From Pantoea cypripedii (GTDB taxonomy: Bacteria; Pseudomonadota; Gammaproteobacteria; Enterobacterales; Enterobacteriaceae), in assembly GCF_002095535.1 (NCBI RefSeq), contig NZ_MLJI01000002.1:691786-755785 (forward strand): a DNA stretch of 64,000 nucleotides, written 5' to 3'. The notes beneath the pieces were generated by a model. It ran no database searches. It was not told where the DNA came from and saw only the letters and a list, made by a program, of their open reading frames with translations. The stretch's first letter is position 1; each line of letters begins with the position of its first letter. Positions 28,172 to 37,859 of this stretch are shown piece after piece. The translations under genes and the position numbers were made by a program.

Positions 28172-28310
28172 AAATTAATTCGGATGAGGAAAAGGGTTAG
28201 CAGATAAATAGCATTATCAAGCCCGCCAATTCAATTTTAGCGATGGCAGGAAAGCACGGTTTTGCCCCCCATCACGCCACACAAGCGCAGAAATCGTAAC
28301 CATATGAATT

Positions 28311-28330
28311 TATTGAACTTAAATTCAATA
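28311..28330. promoter_or_regulatory. Inverted repeat in the EamA-acdS divergent region
   Basis: TATTGAA and TTCAATA are perfect arms around CTTAAA in the 390-bp divergent region, 232 bp before acdS. The AT-rich symmetry suits an Lrp-type regulator. Nothing else in this 390-bp gap was recognised. Confidence 0.45.
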
Positions 28331-28561
28331 GTCATGCAAAAAACCTGTTTCATCAGCTGTCGTCACACAATTTTATTTCTTCCATACAGGTAAAAACGAA
28401 ACTTTAGTCAGTGAGATGGCCAATCCATTAAAATTAATTAGAAAAAATCAGGTTAAAACGAAATGTGAAAAACCCATTCGCCAGGTTATTGTTATTCCGT
28501 CACCACGATTAACAGCGCTGAAAAATTAATGGCGTGCCAATTTATTTCCCGGAGATAAACA

Positions 28562-29578
28562 ATGAATCTTGAAAAGTTCCCCCGCTATCCTCTGACATTT
28601 GGTCCGTCGCCGATTACACCGATGAAACGTTTGAGTGCTGAACTGGGCGGGAAAGTGGAAATTTATGCTAAGCGCGAGGACTGCAACAGCGGACTGGCAT
28701 TTGGCGGCAACAAAACGCGCAAAATGGAGTACCTGATCCCCGAAGCGCTGGCTCAGGGCTGTGACACCCTGGTATCGATTGGTGGCGTTCAGTCTAACCA
28801 GACCCGTCAGGTTGCCGCCGTGGCCGCACACCTCGGTATGAAATGTGTGCTGGTGCAGGAAAACTGGGTTAACTACTCCGATGCCGTCTATGACCGCGTA
28901 GGTAACATTGAGCTTTCCCGCATCATGGGTGCGGATGTGCGTCTCGATTCTGCGGGTTTTGATATCGGTATCCGCGAAAGCTGGAAACAGGCGATGGAAG
29001 AAGCCGCAGAAAACGGCGGCAAACCGTTCCCGATTCCGGCGGGCTGCTCGGAACATCCGTACGGTGGCCTCGGTTTTGTTGGTTTTGCCGAAGAAGTGCG
29101 CCAGCAGGAAAAAGAACTGGGCTTCAAATTTGATTACATCGTGGTGTGCTCAGTCACCGGCAGTACCCAGGCAGGCATGGTGGTGGGCTTTGCGGCTGAT
29201 GGACGTGCACGTAACGTTATCGGTATCGATGCCTCGGCAAAACCGGCACAAACCAAAGCGCAGATCCTGCGTATTGCGCAGAACACCGCCAACCTGGTGG
29301 AGCTGGGACGCGAAATCACTGAAGAAGACGTGGTGCTGGATACCCGCTATGGCGGCCCGGAATACGGCTTACCCAGCGAAGGCACGCTGGAAGCGATTCG
29401 TCTGTGCGCCCGTACCGAAGGGGTACTGACCGATCCGGTTTATGAAGGCAAATCCATGCAGGGCATGATTGATATGGTGCGTAACGGCGAATTCCCGGAA
29501 GGCTCCAAAGTGCTGTATGCCCATCTCGGTGGTGCGCCAGCCCTCAGCGCCTATAGCTATATTTTCCGCAATGGCTGA
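28562..29578 (+). CDS. acdS: 1-aminocyclopropane-1-carboxylate (ACC) deaminase
   Basis: 338 residues, exactly the length of characterised ACC deaminases. The PLP lysine is Lys51 in [20 protein letters not shown] lies near residue 77. Glu295 in VYEGKS and Leu322 in AHLGG are the residues that separate true ACC deaminase from the D-cysteine desulfhydrases. The enzyme cleaves ACC, the precursor of plant ethylene, to 2-oxobutanoate and ammonia. GGAG precedes the ATG. It is followed by a strong bidirectional terminator. The gene points to life on plants and is often horizontally transferred. Confidence 0.95.
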   Translation: MNLEKFPRYPLTFGPSPITPMKRLSAELGGKVEIYAKREDCNSGLAFGGNKTRKMEYLIPEALAQGCDTLVSIGGVQSNQTRQVAAVAAHLGMKCVLVQENWVNYSDAVYDRVGNIELSRIMGADVRLDSAGFDIGIRESWKQAMEEAAENGGKPFPIPAGCSEHPYGGLGFVGFAEEVRQQEKELGFKFDYIVVCSVTGSTQAGMVVGFAADGRARNVIGIDASAKPAQTKAQILRIAQNTANLVELGREITEEDVVLDTRYGGPEYGLPSEGTLEAIRLCARTEGVLTDPVYEGKSMQGMIDMVRNGEFPEGSKVLYAHLGGAPALSAYSYIFRNG

Positions 29579-29599
29579 TTGATCGTCAGATAGCAGGAA

Positions 29600-29632
29600 A
29601 ACGTTGCCCGGCCTTCCCTGCCGGGCAACGTT
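29600..29632. terminator. Bidirectional terminator between acdS and the LysR gene
   Basis: A perfect 13-bp stem, AACGTTGCCCGGC (29600-29612) with GCCGGGCAACGTT (29620-29632) and a 7-base loop. It is followed by GTTT on the plus strand and TTTTCC on the minus strand, exactly between two convergent genes. Confidence 0.88.
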
Positions 29633-29634
29633 GT

Positions 29635-30567
29635 TTAACGGAACTGCAATGCGAAATCGTCACGACATTGCTGGTCAAGCTGGTGCAGTTCCTGACGCAG
29701 AAAGACAAAAAAGGTATCCAGTATCGCCGTTCGTGGCATACCCATTTCGGTCTGAAGTTGCAGGCTGCGCTGACTGAGCTGGTCGCGGTTGATGGATTTT
29801 ATGATCAGGCCATCTTTACGCGCGCTATACATGATGGAGTAATGGCTGCTGACGCTGATCGCCTGCGGGGTTTTGCAGACAAACTCATACAAGGTTGAGA
29901 AATGGTTACTGGTGAATATCGGGTCGATAAACACGTTATTCATGCGACAGGAGAGATCAAACAGCTGTCGAATGGTAGCCGACTGATCCGGCAGCACCAC
30001 CGGCCAATCGTTGAGATCGGCCAGCTGAATATCGCGTGCTGCCAGCGGATGGTCAGCCTTCATAAACACCAGCACCGGCGAGGGAAATGAAGCCAGCACC
30101 TCAACCCCGGTCTCGGGCGAAAGACTGAATTTTATCCCCAAATCACACTCACCGTTACGAATCAAATCCGGTACCTGGCGGGCGGTGCCTACCGTCAGCA
30201 CAAAACTGACGCGCGGATGCAGCAGACGAAACTTAGCCATCAGATTCGGCAACAGATTAAACGCCAGCCCGTCGGTGCAAACCACCCGAATGGTGGTTTG
30301 ATCAGCGGCTTTGATCCCCTTCAGCTCGGCCATTGCCAGTTCCATATCCGCCATACTGCGGCGCACATGATTTGCCAGAATATGACCGGCATCGTTGAGC
30401 TGCATCCCGCGCGGGCTGCGTTCGAACAGCGTCATGCCCAGACGCGATTCCAGCCGCTGAATATGGCGGCTGATGGCAGAGATGGCGACAAACAGTTGCT
30501 GGCTGGCGGCGCTGATCGAACCGGTGGTCGCCACCGCCATAAAGTAACGAATTTCGTTGTTATGCAC
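29635..30567 (-). CDS. LysR family transcriptional regulator
   Basis: 310 residues. The N-terminal HTH (1-60, TGSISAASQQLFVAISAISR) and the effector domain (about 90-300) are complete. It is the last gene after the M20 peptidase and peptide ABC transporter on the same strand, 17 bp from the peptidase stop, and may be read with them. It probably regulates that uptake and hydrolysis cluster. The inducer is unknown. Confidence 0.9.
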   Translation of the reverse strand: MHNNEIRYFMAVATTGSISAASQQLFVAISAISRHIQRLESRLGMTLFERSPRGMQLNDAGHILANHVRRSMADMELAMAELKGIKAADQTTIRVVCTDGLAFNLLPNLMAKFRLLHPRVSFVLTVGTARQVPDLIRNGECDLGIKFSLSPETGVEVLASFPSPVLVFMKADHPLAARDIQLADLNDWPVVLPDQSATIRQLFDLSCRMNNVFIDPIFTSNHFSTLYEFVCKTPQAISVSSHYSIMYSARKDGLIIKSINRDQLSQRSLQLQTEMGMPRTAILDTFFVFLRQELHQLDQQCRDDFALQFR

Positions 30568-30584
30568 TGCGGGCCTCCGTTTTA

Positions 30585-31991
30585 TCAGCCACCACGGGTT
30601 TGCATCACCTCCCGCCCTTCTTCAGCCAGATCCCAGAACAGGCCGGTCATCAGTTGCAGTGCTTCGCAACTGAGGTCAGCGAGCAGATGTTCATCGGGGG
30701 CGTGTTGAGAACAAGCAGGATAGGAATGCGGTAGCCACAATGTCGGCACATTAAAGGTTTCTAGGAAGCATGCGTTGGGTAAGCCACCACCGAAGTTAGG
30801 CAGTACCGCTGCCTTTTTCCCCAGCGAACGCTGGATGGAGGCAACGCTCCAGCTTACCCAGGCATCATCGGGATCAATGCGCGTGGCCTTAAAGCAGTTA
30901 ACCGGGTCGACAATTGCCACGTCACTGAATCCATGCTGATCGAGATGACGGCGGATATGGCTGGCAAAGTTATCGACATCGCTACCTGGCACGTAGCGCA
31001 TATGGCAGTGCGCTACGGCCGCCGGGGGAATGGCATGCGCCGGTTTATCCGGCGTGCCGCTGGTTAACGCCAGCGTCTCCAGCGTATTCCAGCCATAGAG
31101 TTTTTCTGCCGCACTCAGCCCCGGCTCGCCCCACTCCGGCGCGATTTGCGGATCTCCCGGTGCGTTGCCCAGTTCCAGGTCACTGAGATGATGACGAATA
31201 GTGGCTGACAGCGGCGGCGGCAGCAGTTCCGGCAACAAAATACGTCCGTTGGCATCCACCAGACAGCCAATCGCATGCGCCAGCCGGATGCCGGGATTGC
31301 TGAGGAGTCCGCCCCAATTCCCCGAGTGATGCGCGCCGTCACGCAATTTGATCACCAGCGAGAAGTTGAACACGCCACGTGAGCCGAGGAACAGGGTTGG
31401 ACGCTGCGCCGTAACGCGTGGACCATCCGAGGCAATAAATAAATCTGCCGCCAGCCAGTCGCGGTACTGCTGGCAAACCTGATCCAGCCCCGGAGACCCG
31501 GCTTCCTCACCCATCTCCAGAATCAATTTAACGTTATAACCCAGCCGCCCGTTACGCGCTTTCAGCACCAGCGCCAGCGCGGCCAGGTTGATGCTGTGCT
31601 GGCCTTTGTTATCGGCGGTGCCACGGCCATACCAGCGGTTGCCCTCAGCGTGCAGCTCCCAGGGCGACAGACCGCTGCGCCAGTTGTCTTCATCGCCAGG
31701 TACCACATCCCCGTGGCCATAACTGAGCAGGGTAAAGTCCGCATCGTCTTCCAGTCGACGAGCCAGCAGAAACGGCCCTTTTCCGGCCTCGGGATTTGCC
31801 ACTATCAGGCAGCTGAACCCCATTCCTGCAAGATAAGGGATCATTTCTTCTTCCAGATACGCCATCAGCGTAGCCGCCTGCTGTGGATTTTGGCTTTCGG
31901 TACGGTACGCGATGCGACGATTTAGCGTTTCACGAAACTCGCCGGAGTGGAAATAGTCCAGCGCAGCTTGCAGGGCGCTTTCACGAGTCAT
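30585..31991 (-). CDS. M20 family metallopeptidase
   Basis: 468 residues. Metal-binding and catalytic elements of M20 amidohydrolases are present: GHGDVVP near residue 92, RGTADNKGQ near 123, EMGEEAGS near 159, SDGPR near 188 and SQHAPDEH near 438. The middle part is the dimerisation domain. It lies downstream of a five-gene peptide ABC importer and would cleave the imported di- or oligopeptide or N-acyl amino acid in the cytoplasm. No signal peptide. Specific substrate unknown. Confidence 0.9.
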   Translation of the reverse strand: MTRESALQAALDYFHSGEFRETLNRRIAYRTESQNPQQAATLMAYLEEEMIPYLAGMGFSCLIVANPEAGKGPFLLARRLEDDADFTLLSYGHGDVVPGDEDNWRSGLSPWELHAEGNRWYGRGTADNKGQHSINLAALALVLKARNGRLGYNVKLILEMGEEAGSPGLDQVCQQYRDWLAADLFIASDGPRVTAQRPTLFLGSRGVFNFSLVIKLRDGAHHSGNWGGLLSNPGIRLAHAIGCLVDANGRILLPELLPPPLSATIRHHLSDLELGNAPGDPQIAPEWGEPGLSAAEKLYGWNTLETLALTSGTPDKPAHAIPPAAVAHCHMRYVPGSDVDNFASHIRRHLDQHGFSDVAIVDPVNCFKATRIDPDDAWVSWSVASIQRSLGKKAAVLPNFGGGLPNACFLETFNVPTLWLPHSYPACSQHAPDEHLLADLSCEALQLMTGLFWDLAEEGREVMQTRGG

Positions 31992-32027
31992 GTTTTGCTC
32001 CTTTCAATCATTGTCGGACTGCCCTGT

Positions 32028-32888
32028 TCAGTTGAGGGTAATTTCCGGGATGCCCAGCCCAGGTTCAGGCGTCATTACCGAGGCCAGCAACGCCCGGGTA
32101 TACGGATGTTGTGGCCGGCTGAAAATCTGTTCGCGTGTGCCCTGCTCAACGATTTTGCCTTTACGCATCACCGCCACATGGTCAACAAGATGCTCAACCA
32201 CCGACAGGTTGTGGCTGATAAACAAATAGGTCAGCGAAAACTCCTGCTTCAGCGCCAGCAACAGATTGAGAATCTGCGCCTGTACCGAAACATCCAGCGC
32301 TGACGTTGGCTCATCACAAATCAAAATCTCCGGGCGCAGGATCAGCGCCCTGGCTATCGCCACACGCTGACGCTGCCCACCGGAAAGCTGGCCCGGATAC
32401 TGACTGTGGGTGCGCGACGGCATGCCCACCATATCCAGCATCTCACGCACCTGTTTTTTGCGTTCCGCCGGGGTGCCAATGTTATGCAACCGCAATGCCA
32501 CTTCCACCACATCGGAAACCGTGCGCCTTGGATTGAGTGAAGAGAAAGGATCCTGAAAAATCGGCTGGATGCGGGCGCTCATTTTACGGCGATCCACCGC
32601 ATCAACCTCGCGCCCTTCAATCAGCACGTTGCCTGATGTGGGGGGCAGTAACCCCAGCAACATTTTCGCCAGCGTGCTTTTTCCACAACCCGATTCGCCC
32701 ACCAGCCCCATGGTTTCACCACGCCGGATGCGCAGTGAAATATTATCCACAGCGAGGATCTCCGCCGGGGGCTTGAATAAGCCGCGATTAAGGCGAAAGC
32801 TGCGACTCAGCGCGCACAGTTCAAGGGCGATATCTTCATTACCGGCAATATGCGGCAGCACCGGGAACGCGGTGTTTATTTCTGTCAT
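32028..32888 (-). CDS. Peptide ABC transporter ATP-binding protein (DppF/OppF-like)
   Basis: 286 residues. Walker [10 protein letters not shown] near residue 64, the signature LSGGQRQRVAIARA near 165, Walker B ILICDEPTSALD near 185, and a C-terminal peptide-transporter segment with RPQHPYTRALLASV. It overlaps the DppD-like gene by 4 bp (ATGA). With the DppD-like ATPase it powers the importer in the inner membrane. The C-terminal OppC-type extension is short. Confidence 0.93.
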   Translation of the reverse strand: MTEINTAFPVLPHIAGNEDIALELCALSRSFRLNRGLFKPPAEILAVDNISLRIRRGETMGLVGESGCGKSTLAKMLLGLLPPTSGNVLIEGREVDAVDRRKMSARIQPIFQDPFSSLNPRRTVSDVVEVALRLHNIGTPAERKKQVREMLDMVGMPSRTHSQYPGQLSGGQRQRVAIARALILRPEILICDEPTSALDVSVQAQILNLLLALKQEFSLTYLFISHNLSVVEHLVDHVAVMRKGKIVEQGTREQIFSRPQHPYTRALLASVMTPEPGLGIPEITLN

Positions 32889-33886
32889 ACCCCCTCCCCG
32901 ACAGCGATGGGGCGCACACAGCGCACCCGATGTTGTGCGTTGACTGACTGATAAGGCGGCGTTTCGCTACAGCCTTCCTGACACTGATTGCAACGGTTGC
33001 GGAAAGCACAGCCGTGCTGCGGTCCGGTCAGATTGGGCACCACGCCGGGGATGGTTTGTAATGGCTGGCCCGGTAAGGTGCGACCGGATACCGGAATACA
33101 TCCCAGCAAGCCACGCGTGTAGGGATGCTGGGGTTGATGAAACAGATCATTGACCGGTGCCGTCTCGACGATCTGACCGGCATACATCACCGCCACACGA
33201 TCGGCAATGCGGGCCACCACGCCTAAATCGTGGGTGATAAAGATCACCGCCATTCCCATTTCCTGTTGCAGCTCGCGCAGCAGACGCAGGATTTGCGCCT
33301 GGATGGTGACATCCAGCGCAGTGGTGGGTTCATCGGCAATAATTAAATCCGGACCACACATCAGCGACATGGCAATCATGATGCGCTGACGCAGCCCGCC
33401 GGAAAGCTGATGGGGATACTGTTTCAGGCGATCCGCCGCCATCGGAATCCCGACGCGCTCCATCAGGTAAACCGCCCGGTCACGCGCTTCGGCACGGGAA
33501 ACCTTGCGATGCGCCAGCAGGGTTTCGCATAACTGCTCGCCGAGGGTATATGAGGGATTGAGCGAGGTCATCGGCTCCTGAAAAATCATCGACATTTCAT
33601 TACCGCGCAGCGTGGCGCGTTCGCGTCGCCCGAGAGACAGCAGGTTGGTGTCTTTGAAGCGCATACTGTCGGCCTGACGCTGGGCATTGCGTGGCAGCAG
33701 ATCCATCAATGCCAGCGAGGTCATTGATTTACCGCAACCGGATTCACCCACCAGGCAAAGCATTTCCCCGCGCTGCACACTGAAATCAATGCCGCGTACC
33801 GCATGCAGGGTGCCGCGCGGTGTCTTGAGATTCACCTGCAAGTTTTTGACTTCCAGCAGGGGTGTGTCGGTAGTGATGTGACTCAT
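32885..33886 (-). CDS. Peptide ABC transporter ATP-binding protein (DppD/OppD-like)
   Basis: 333 residues. Walker [12 protein letters not shown] near residue 44, the signature [12 protein letters not shown] near 158, Walker [13 protein letters not shown] near 177. The C-terminal oligopeptide extension contains [14 protein letters not shown] near 293, the cysteine cluster that in this group can hold an Fe-S centre. Coupled to the DppF-like gene by a 4-bp overlap and 12 bp from the permease gene. Confidence 0.93.
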   Translation of the reverse strand: MSHITTDTPLLEVKNLQVNLKTPRGTLHAVRGIDFSVQRGEMLCLVGESGCGKSMTSLALMDLLPRNAQRQADSMRFKDTNLLSLGRRERATLRGNEMSMIFQEPMTSLNPSYTLGEQLCETLLAHRKVSRAEARDRAVYLMERVGIPMAADRLKQYPHQLSGGLRQRIMIAMSLMCGPDLIIADEPTTALDVTIQAQILRLLRELQQEMGMAVIFITHDLGVVARIADRVAVMYAGQIVETAPVNDLFHQPQHPYTRGLLGCIPVSGRTLPGQPLQTIPGVVPNLTGPQHGCAFRNRCNQCQEGCSETPPYQSVNAQHRVRCVRPIAVGEGV

Positions 33887-33898
33887 GGCCTGACCTCC

Positions 33899-34822
33899 TT
33901 AATTACGCCCATCTAACGCCGTGATATCGCGCAGACCATCACCGACCAGATTGATGCTAAGCACCAGCAATGCCAGCACCACGCCGGGGATCAAAATCAC
34001 CCAGGGTTGGAAGAACATATAGGCTTTACCTTCCGCCACCATCAGGCCCCATGAAGGCATCGGCGGCTGCACACCCAGGCCGAGGAAGGAGAGCGTGGCT
34101 TCCAGCAGGATGGCGTGAGCAATCTCCAGCGTCACCACCACGGTGAGTGGCCCGAGCAGATTCGGCAGAATTTCGCGCAGCATAATAAACCACGAGGAAG
34201 CGCCCAGCGTTTGGGCTGCCGCAATGAATTCTGCCTCTCGCAGTTGCCGCGTGACCGAACGTGAAACGATAAGAAAGCGATCCCAGAGCAGCAGGCCGAG
34301 CAGGACAATCACCACTTTTACCGACCCGCCAATCAGCGAGGCCAGCGCCAGCGCCACCAGGATCACCGGCATCGCCAGCCGTACCGTGAGAATGTAACTG
34401 ACCAGCGCATCCACCCGGCCACCGAAGTAACCCGCCAGAATGCCGAGGGTGATACCGATAAAGCCGGATAACATCACCGACACCAGCCCGATGGTCAGCG
34501 ACACGCGCGCGCCATACAGCAGGCGGCTGAAGTAATCGCGTCCGAGTTTGTCGGTGCCCAGCAGGTGATCCCAGTGACCTTTTTCAAACCACACCGGCGG
34601 TATCAGCCGGTTGCTGACGTCCTGGGCATAGGGGTCATGTGGGCTGATCAGCGGTGCCAGAATCGCCAGCACCACGATAACGCCGAGGATAACCACGCCC
34701 AGCGTCATACTGTGATGACCGAGCAGCCGCCGGAACACACGCTGCCAGGGAGACGGTTCGGGCAACAGACCGGATTCCGGACTCATGCTGTTTTTCATTG
34801 TTCCTGCCATTGATGTTTTCAT
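33899..34822 (-). CDS. Peptide ABC transporter permease (DppC-like)
   Basis: 307 residues with six predicted membrane segments. The N-terminal part has LAPLISPHDPYAQDVSNRL near residue 55, typical of DppC/OppC; the coupling motif EFIAAAQTLGASSWFIMLRE lies near 197. It pairs with the DppB-like permease. A proximal AAGGGG precedes the ATG, overlapping the end of the DppB-like gene region. Confidence 0.92.
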   Translation of the reverse strand: MKTSMAGTMKNSMSPESGLLPEPSPWQRVFRRLLGHHSMTLGVVILGVIVVLAILAPLISPHDPYAQDVSNRLIPPVWFEKGHWDHLLGTDKLGRDYFSRLLYGARVSLTIGLVSVMLSGFIGITLGILAGYFGGRVDALVSYILTVRLAMPVILVALALASLIGGSVKVVIVLLGLLLWDRFLIVSRSVTRQLREAEFIAAAQTLGASSWFIMLREILPNLLGPLTVVVTLEIAHAILLEATLSFLGLGVQPPMPSWGLMVAEGKAYMFFQPWVILIPGVVLALLVLSINLVGDGLRDITALDGRN

Positions 34823-34831
34823 GGAAGCCCC

Positions 34832-35749
34832 TTATTTGCTGCGCAGACGCGGATCCAGCACCGCATTGAGCACATCCGCCAGAAATGTCAGCCCGATATA
34901 AAAGATGGCGATGATCAGCACGATGGCCTGCACCACCGGAAAGTCATTACGCGAGATGGAGTCCCAGGCCAGCTGGCCCAGCCCCTGTAAAGAGAAAACG
35001 GATTCGATCACCACCGAACCACCGAGCATAAAACCCAGCTCGACCGTCGCCAGCGCCACCACCGGGATGATGGCGTTGCGCAGGCCGTGTTTCACCACCA
35101 CTTTGAAAGCGCTCAATCCTTTGGCATGGGCAGTGCGAATGTAATCCGCGCCCAGCACATCCAGCATGCCGGAGCGTGTCAGACGCATCAGCGATGGCAT
35201 GGCGTAGTAGCCCAGCGCCACTGCGGGCAGGACAAAATGTTGCCAGCTGCCGTTACCGGCGACCGGGAGCCACTTCAGCCCCACCGCAAATATCAGGATC
35301 AGCACCAGCGCGAACCAGAAATTGGGGATGGCCTGACCCAGTACCGAGATAAACATGGCGCAACGATCCACCCAGCTATCACGGAACACCGCCGCCAGTA
35401 CTCCGAGCGGAATCGCCACCACCAGCGCCAGCAACAGCGCGACGCCACCCAGCTGGAGCGTAACCGGCATGCGCTGCCCGACCAGTTCCATCACGGTATT
35501 TTCAAAATAGAATGAGCGCCCAAAATCCAGGTGCAGTGCCGACCAGAACCAGTGCGAAAATTGCGTCACCAGCGGCTGGTCCAGCCCGTTCTGAACGCGG
35601 ATTTGTTCGACGGTTTCCGCACTGGCGTCCGGCCCGGCGATGGCTATCGCCAGATCACCCGACAGATGCAGCAGGGAAAAACTGACCACCGCCACGGTGA
35701 ACAGCACAGCCAGCGCCACCAGCAATCGATGAAAGATAAAGCGCAACAT
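34832..35749 (-). CDS. Peptide ABC transporter permease (DppB-like)
   Basis: 305 residues from the ATG at 35749, which follows AAGGAG; a longer reading to 35785 is less likely. The start MLRFIFHRLLVALAVLF, the segment PVTLQLGGVALLLALVVAIP near 95 and the coupling motif DYIRTAHAKGLSAFKVVVKH near 204 are typical of DppB/GsiC. It forms the inner-membrane channel with the DppC-like protein. The substrate-binding gene lies 59 bp upstream. Confidence 0.92.
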   Translation of the reverse strand: MLRFIFHRLLVALAVLFTVAVVSFSLLHLSGDLAIAIAGPDASAETVEQIRVQNGLDQPLVTQFSHWFWSALHLDFGRSFYFENTVMELVGQRMPVTLQLGGVALLLALVVAIPLGVLAAVFRDSWVDRCAMFISVLGQAIPNFWFALVLILIFAVGLKWLPVAGNGSWQHFVLPAVALGYYAMPSLMRLTRSGMLDVLGADYIRTAHAKGLSAFKVVVKHGLRNAIIPVVALATVELGFMLGGSVVIESVFSLQGLGQLAWDSISRNDFPVVQAIVLIIAIFYIGLTFLADVLNAVLDPRLRSK

Positions 35750-35808
35750 GGGTTCGCTCCTTATTGGCGTGGTATCCGGGAGCAACAGCCGCAGCCCCCG
35801 GCCATTGA

Positions 35809-37341
35809 CTATTTCCAGCTGGCCTGCGCAAAGCGCGGCAGTTCATCTGGCCAATCCTGGAAATTCAGTTCCGAGTTAAAGGCATAATTCGTCGAGTAGG
35901 AGAACAACGGGGCCATATAGGCCTGGGAAGAGATGCGTCCCAGCGCGGCGGCATATTGTTCGCTGCGCTGCTGCGCATCCACTGTGGCATCAGCTTTTTG
36001 CAGCATCGCGGTCAGCTCGCTGTCCTTCCAGATATCGCTGCCTTTGCCGCCAAAATAGGGGGTGGTAAACGCCGAGACATCGTTGATAGAAAACGATCCC
36101 CAGGTGTTGAATGCCATCGGTGCCTGGCCTGAGCTGAGGGCGGTTGCCATGACCGGATACTGGACGAAGTGCAGACGGGCGCGGATGCCCACTTTACGCA
36201 GATCGCCGATGATGGCTTCAGCATAGTCACGCTCGCGATAGGCCCACAGATCGGTATCGAAACCATTCGGGTAACCCGCTTCCGCCAGTAACTGTTTGGC
36301 TTTGGCCGGATCATAGTTGTAGTGCGTGACCTGGCTGTCATTACAGGCCACCTGGGCACGGAAGCAGGCGGTGTAGACCGGCTTACTGCCGCCCCGCACC
36401 AGGTTATCAACAATCCCCTGGCGGTTGATGGCGTAGTTGATGGCCTGACGCACACGCAGATCCTTCATCGGCACCCCTTCCGGGCCGCTGGCATTGGTGT
36501 TCAGGGCGAGGAAGCCAACACGCATGGTTTCACCACTTTTCACCGCGATGTTCGGCATGGTGGACAGTGGTTCGACCTGGTCAGCTGCCACGCGCCAGAT
36601 CCAGTCCACCTGGCCGGTCATCAGTTGGGCAACACGGGCTTCCGGATCGCGGATCACGACAAAATTGATCTTACCAATCTTCGGCTGTCCAACCGGGCTT
36701 TCTTTGAAGTAGTCCGGGTTTTTCACCATATCGACGCCCTGACCGGGGATCACTTTAACAATGCGGTAAGGTCCGGTACCGATCGGCGCTTTACTGAAAC
36801 CTTCGAGTTTCACCTGCTGGAAATATTTTGCCGGATAGATTGGCGTTGGCCCGGAGAGATATTCCAGTGCTGCCGGGAAAGGTTTTTTCAGATGCAGACG
36901 TACGGTGTAGTCATCCACTTTCTCGACATGATCGATCCAGTCAACGCTCTGCGGTACCACGGATGCCGTGCCGGGGCCGGCAATATTCTGGAAGGTGTAA
37001 ACCACATCGTCGGCGGTGAAGGGATCGCCATTGTGGAATTTCACGTCCTTGCGCAGATGCAACAACAGCGAGGTGGGGGATTCCCATTTCCAGTCTGATG
37101 CCAGTTCGGGTTTATACTCCCCGCTTTGCGGATCGCGATAAATCAGGGTGTCCCACACCATGTGCGCCAGAATCACCCCTTCGCGCAGGTTGTTATGGTA
37201 AGGGCTGATGTTTTCCACCTCATTATCAGAGGCATACACCAGGGTATCATTCTGTTTTCCTGCATAGCTGTAAGAAGCGCAGCCTAATAACAATGCGGTT
37301 AAAGCATACTTATTGATCAGTCGTGCCAGGGAACGAGCCAT
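35809..37341 (-). CDS. Periplasmic peptide-binding protein of an ABC transporter (SBP family 5)
   Basis: 510 residues from the ATG at 37341, with GGAG upstream. A signal peptide with hydrophobic core LTALLLGCASYSYA includes a possible lipobox (LLGC). The SBP_bac_5 domain follows, with LASDWKWESPTSLLLHLRKD near 80, VKFHNGDPFTADDVVYTF near 100 and RVRQAINYAINRQGIVDNL near 300. It would bind di- or oligopeptides, or glutathione-like compounds, in the periplasm and pass them to DppBC. It heads the operon that also holds the M20 peptidase. Confidence 0.92.
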   Translation of the reverse strand: MARSLARLINKYALTALLLGCASYSYAGKQNDTLVYASDNEVENISPYHNNLREGVILAHMVWDTLIYRDPQSGEYKPELASDWKWESPTSLLLHLRKDVKFHNGDPFTADDVVYTFQNIAGPGTASVVPQSVDWIDHVEKVDDYTVRLHLKKPFPAALEYLSGPTPIYPAKYFQQVKLEGFSKAPIGTGPYRIVKVIPGQGVDMVKNPDYFKESPVGQPKIGKINFVVIRDPEARVAQLMTGQVDWIWRVAADQVEPLSTMPNIAVKSGETMRVGFLALNTNASGPEGVPMKDLRVRQAINYAINRQGIVDNLVRGGSKPVYTACFRAQVACNDSQVTHYNYDPAKAKQLLAEAGYPNGFDTDLWAYRERDYAEAIIGDLRKVGIRARLHFVQYPVMATALSSGQAPMAFNTWGSFSINDVSAFTTPYFGGKGSDIWKDSELTAMLQKADATVDAQQRSEQYAAALGRISSQAYMAPLFSYSTNYAFNSELNFQDWPDELPRFAQASWK

Positions 37342-37674
37342 ACCAGTCTCCACCGTTAAATGAAAAGGTAATCAACAAAAACAGATGGGACTGATGTAGC
37401 AAGAGCAGCGCCAAAGCGCGCAAAGTGTCATTACTGATTTTCGATAGCCGCTTTCTCAAAATGAGAAACACGGGCGCTGACTGACGCTCATGCCAGAAAA
37501 TGAGGTGATGCAGGCCGGAAACAGCCTGCCGATGGCGTGCCCGACCGCAGCTGCATCGGACAGGAGGCATTATCGGGGTGCAGAAAAAGCGCGTTTTGCA
37601 CCCTTAGTGTGAAGGTTATTTGTGCAATGCGCGTTCTTGTTTTGTGAAGCCGGGTGGCTAAAGGTGGGTAGCTA
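37342..37674. other. Gene-free upstream region of the peptide operon
   Basis: About 330 bp with no convincing gene. The only structure seen is TTTCTCA (37452-37458) and TGAGAAA (37462-37468) with a 3-base loop, 111 bp before the binding-protein ATG. It may be an operator or leader hairpin. Confidence 0.4.
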
Positions 37675-37857
37675 TTATGTCAGCGGCCAGAAGTCCGCGT
37701 GGGATTGGCACAGTATCAGCTGGTCAGCGGGGAAACGCCGTTTATAGAATCGTCCGTTGTCGATCCACCCGCACCAGACACCCTGTTCGGCCGTTTCCAG
37801 CACCACCATGGTTTTTCTCCTTTTGCGGCGGCGCACAATAGAACCTGGCGGCAGCAT
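37675..37857 (-). CDS. Small DUF2158 (YodC-like) protein
   Basis: 60 residues. PPGSIVRR at the start, KTMVVLET near 15, then GVWCGWIDNGRFYKRRFPADQL follow the DUF2158 pattern (a basic PGD.V segment, TMVV, and C.W followed by F...L). The ATG lies 2 bp after the TetR stop, behind AGGGG, so it is the second gene of a TetR operon. Function unknown in the family. A paired location with a TetR repressor and a palindromic operator suggests stress induction. Confidence 0.65.
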   Translation of the reverse strand: MLPPGSIVRRRKRRKTMVVLETAEQGVWCGWIDNGRFYKRRFPADQLILCQSHADFWPLT

Positions 37858-37859
37858 TA

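Noticed and set aside
36322..37098. 258-codon open frame on the plus strand
   Set aside because: It is antisense to the peptide-binding protein gene and has no recognisable domain.
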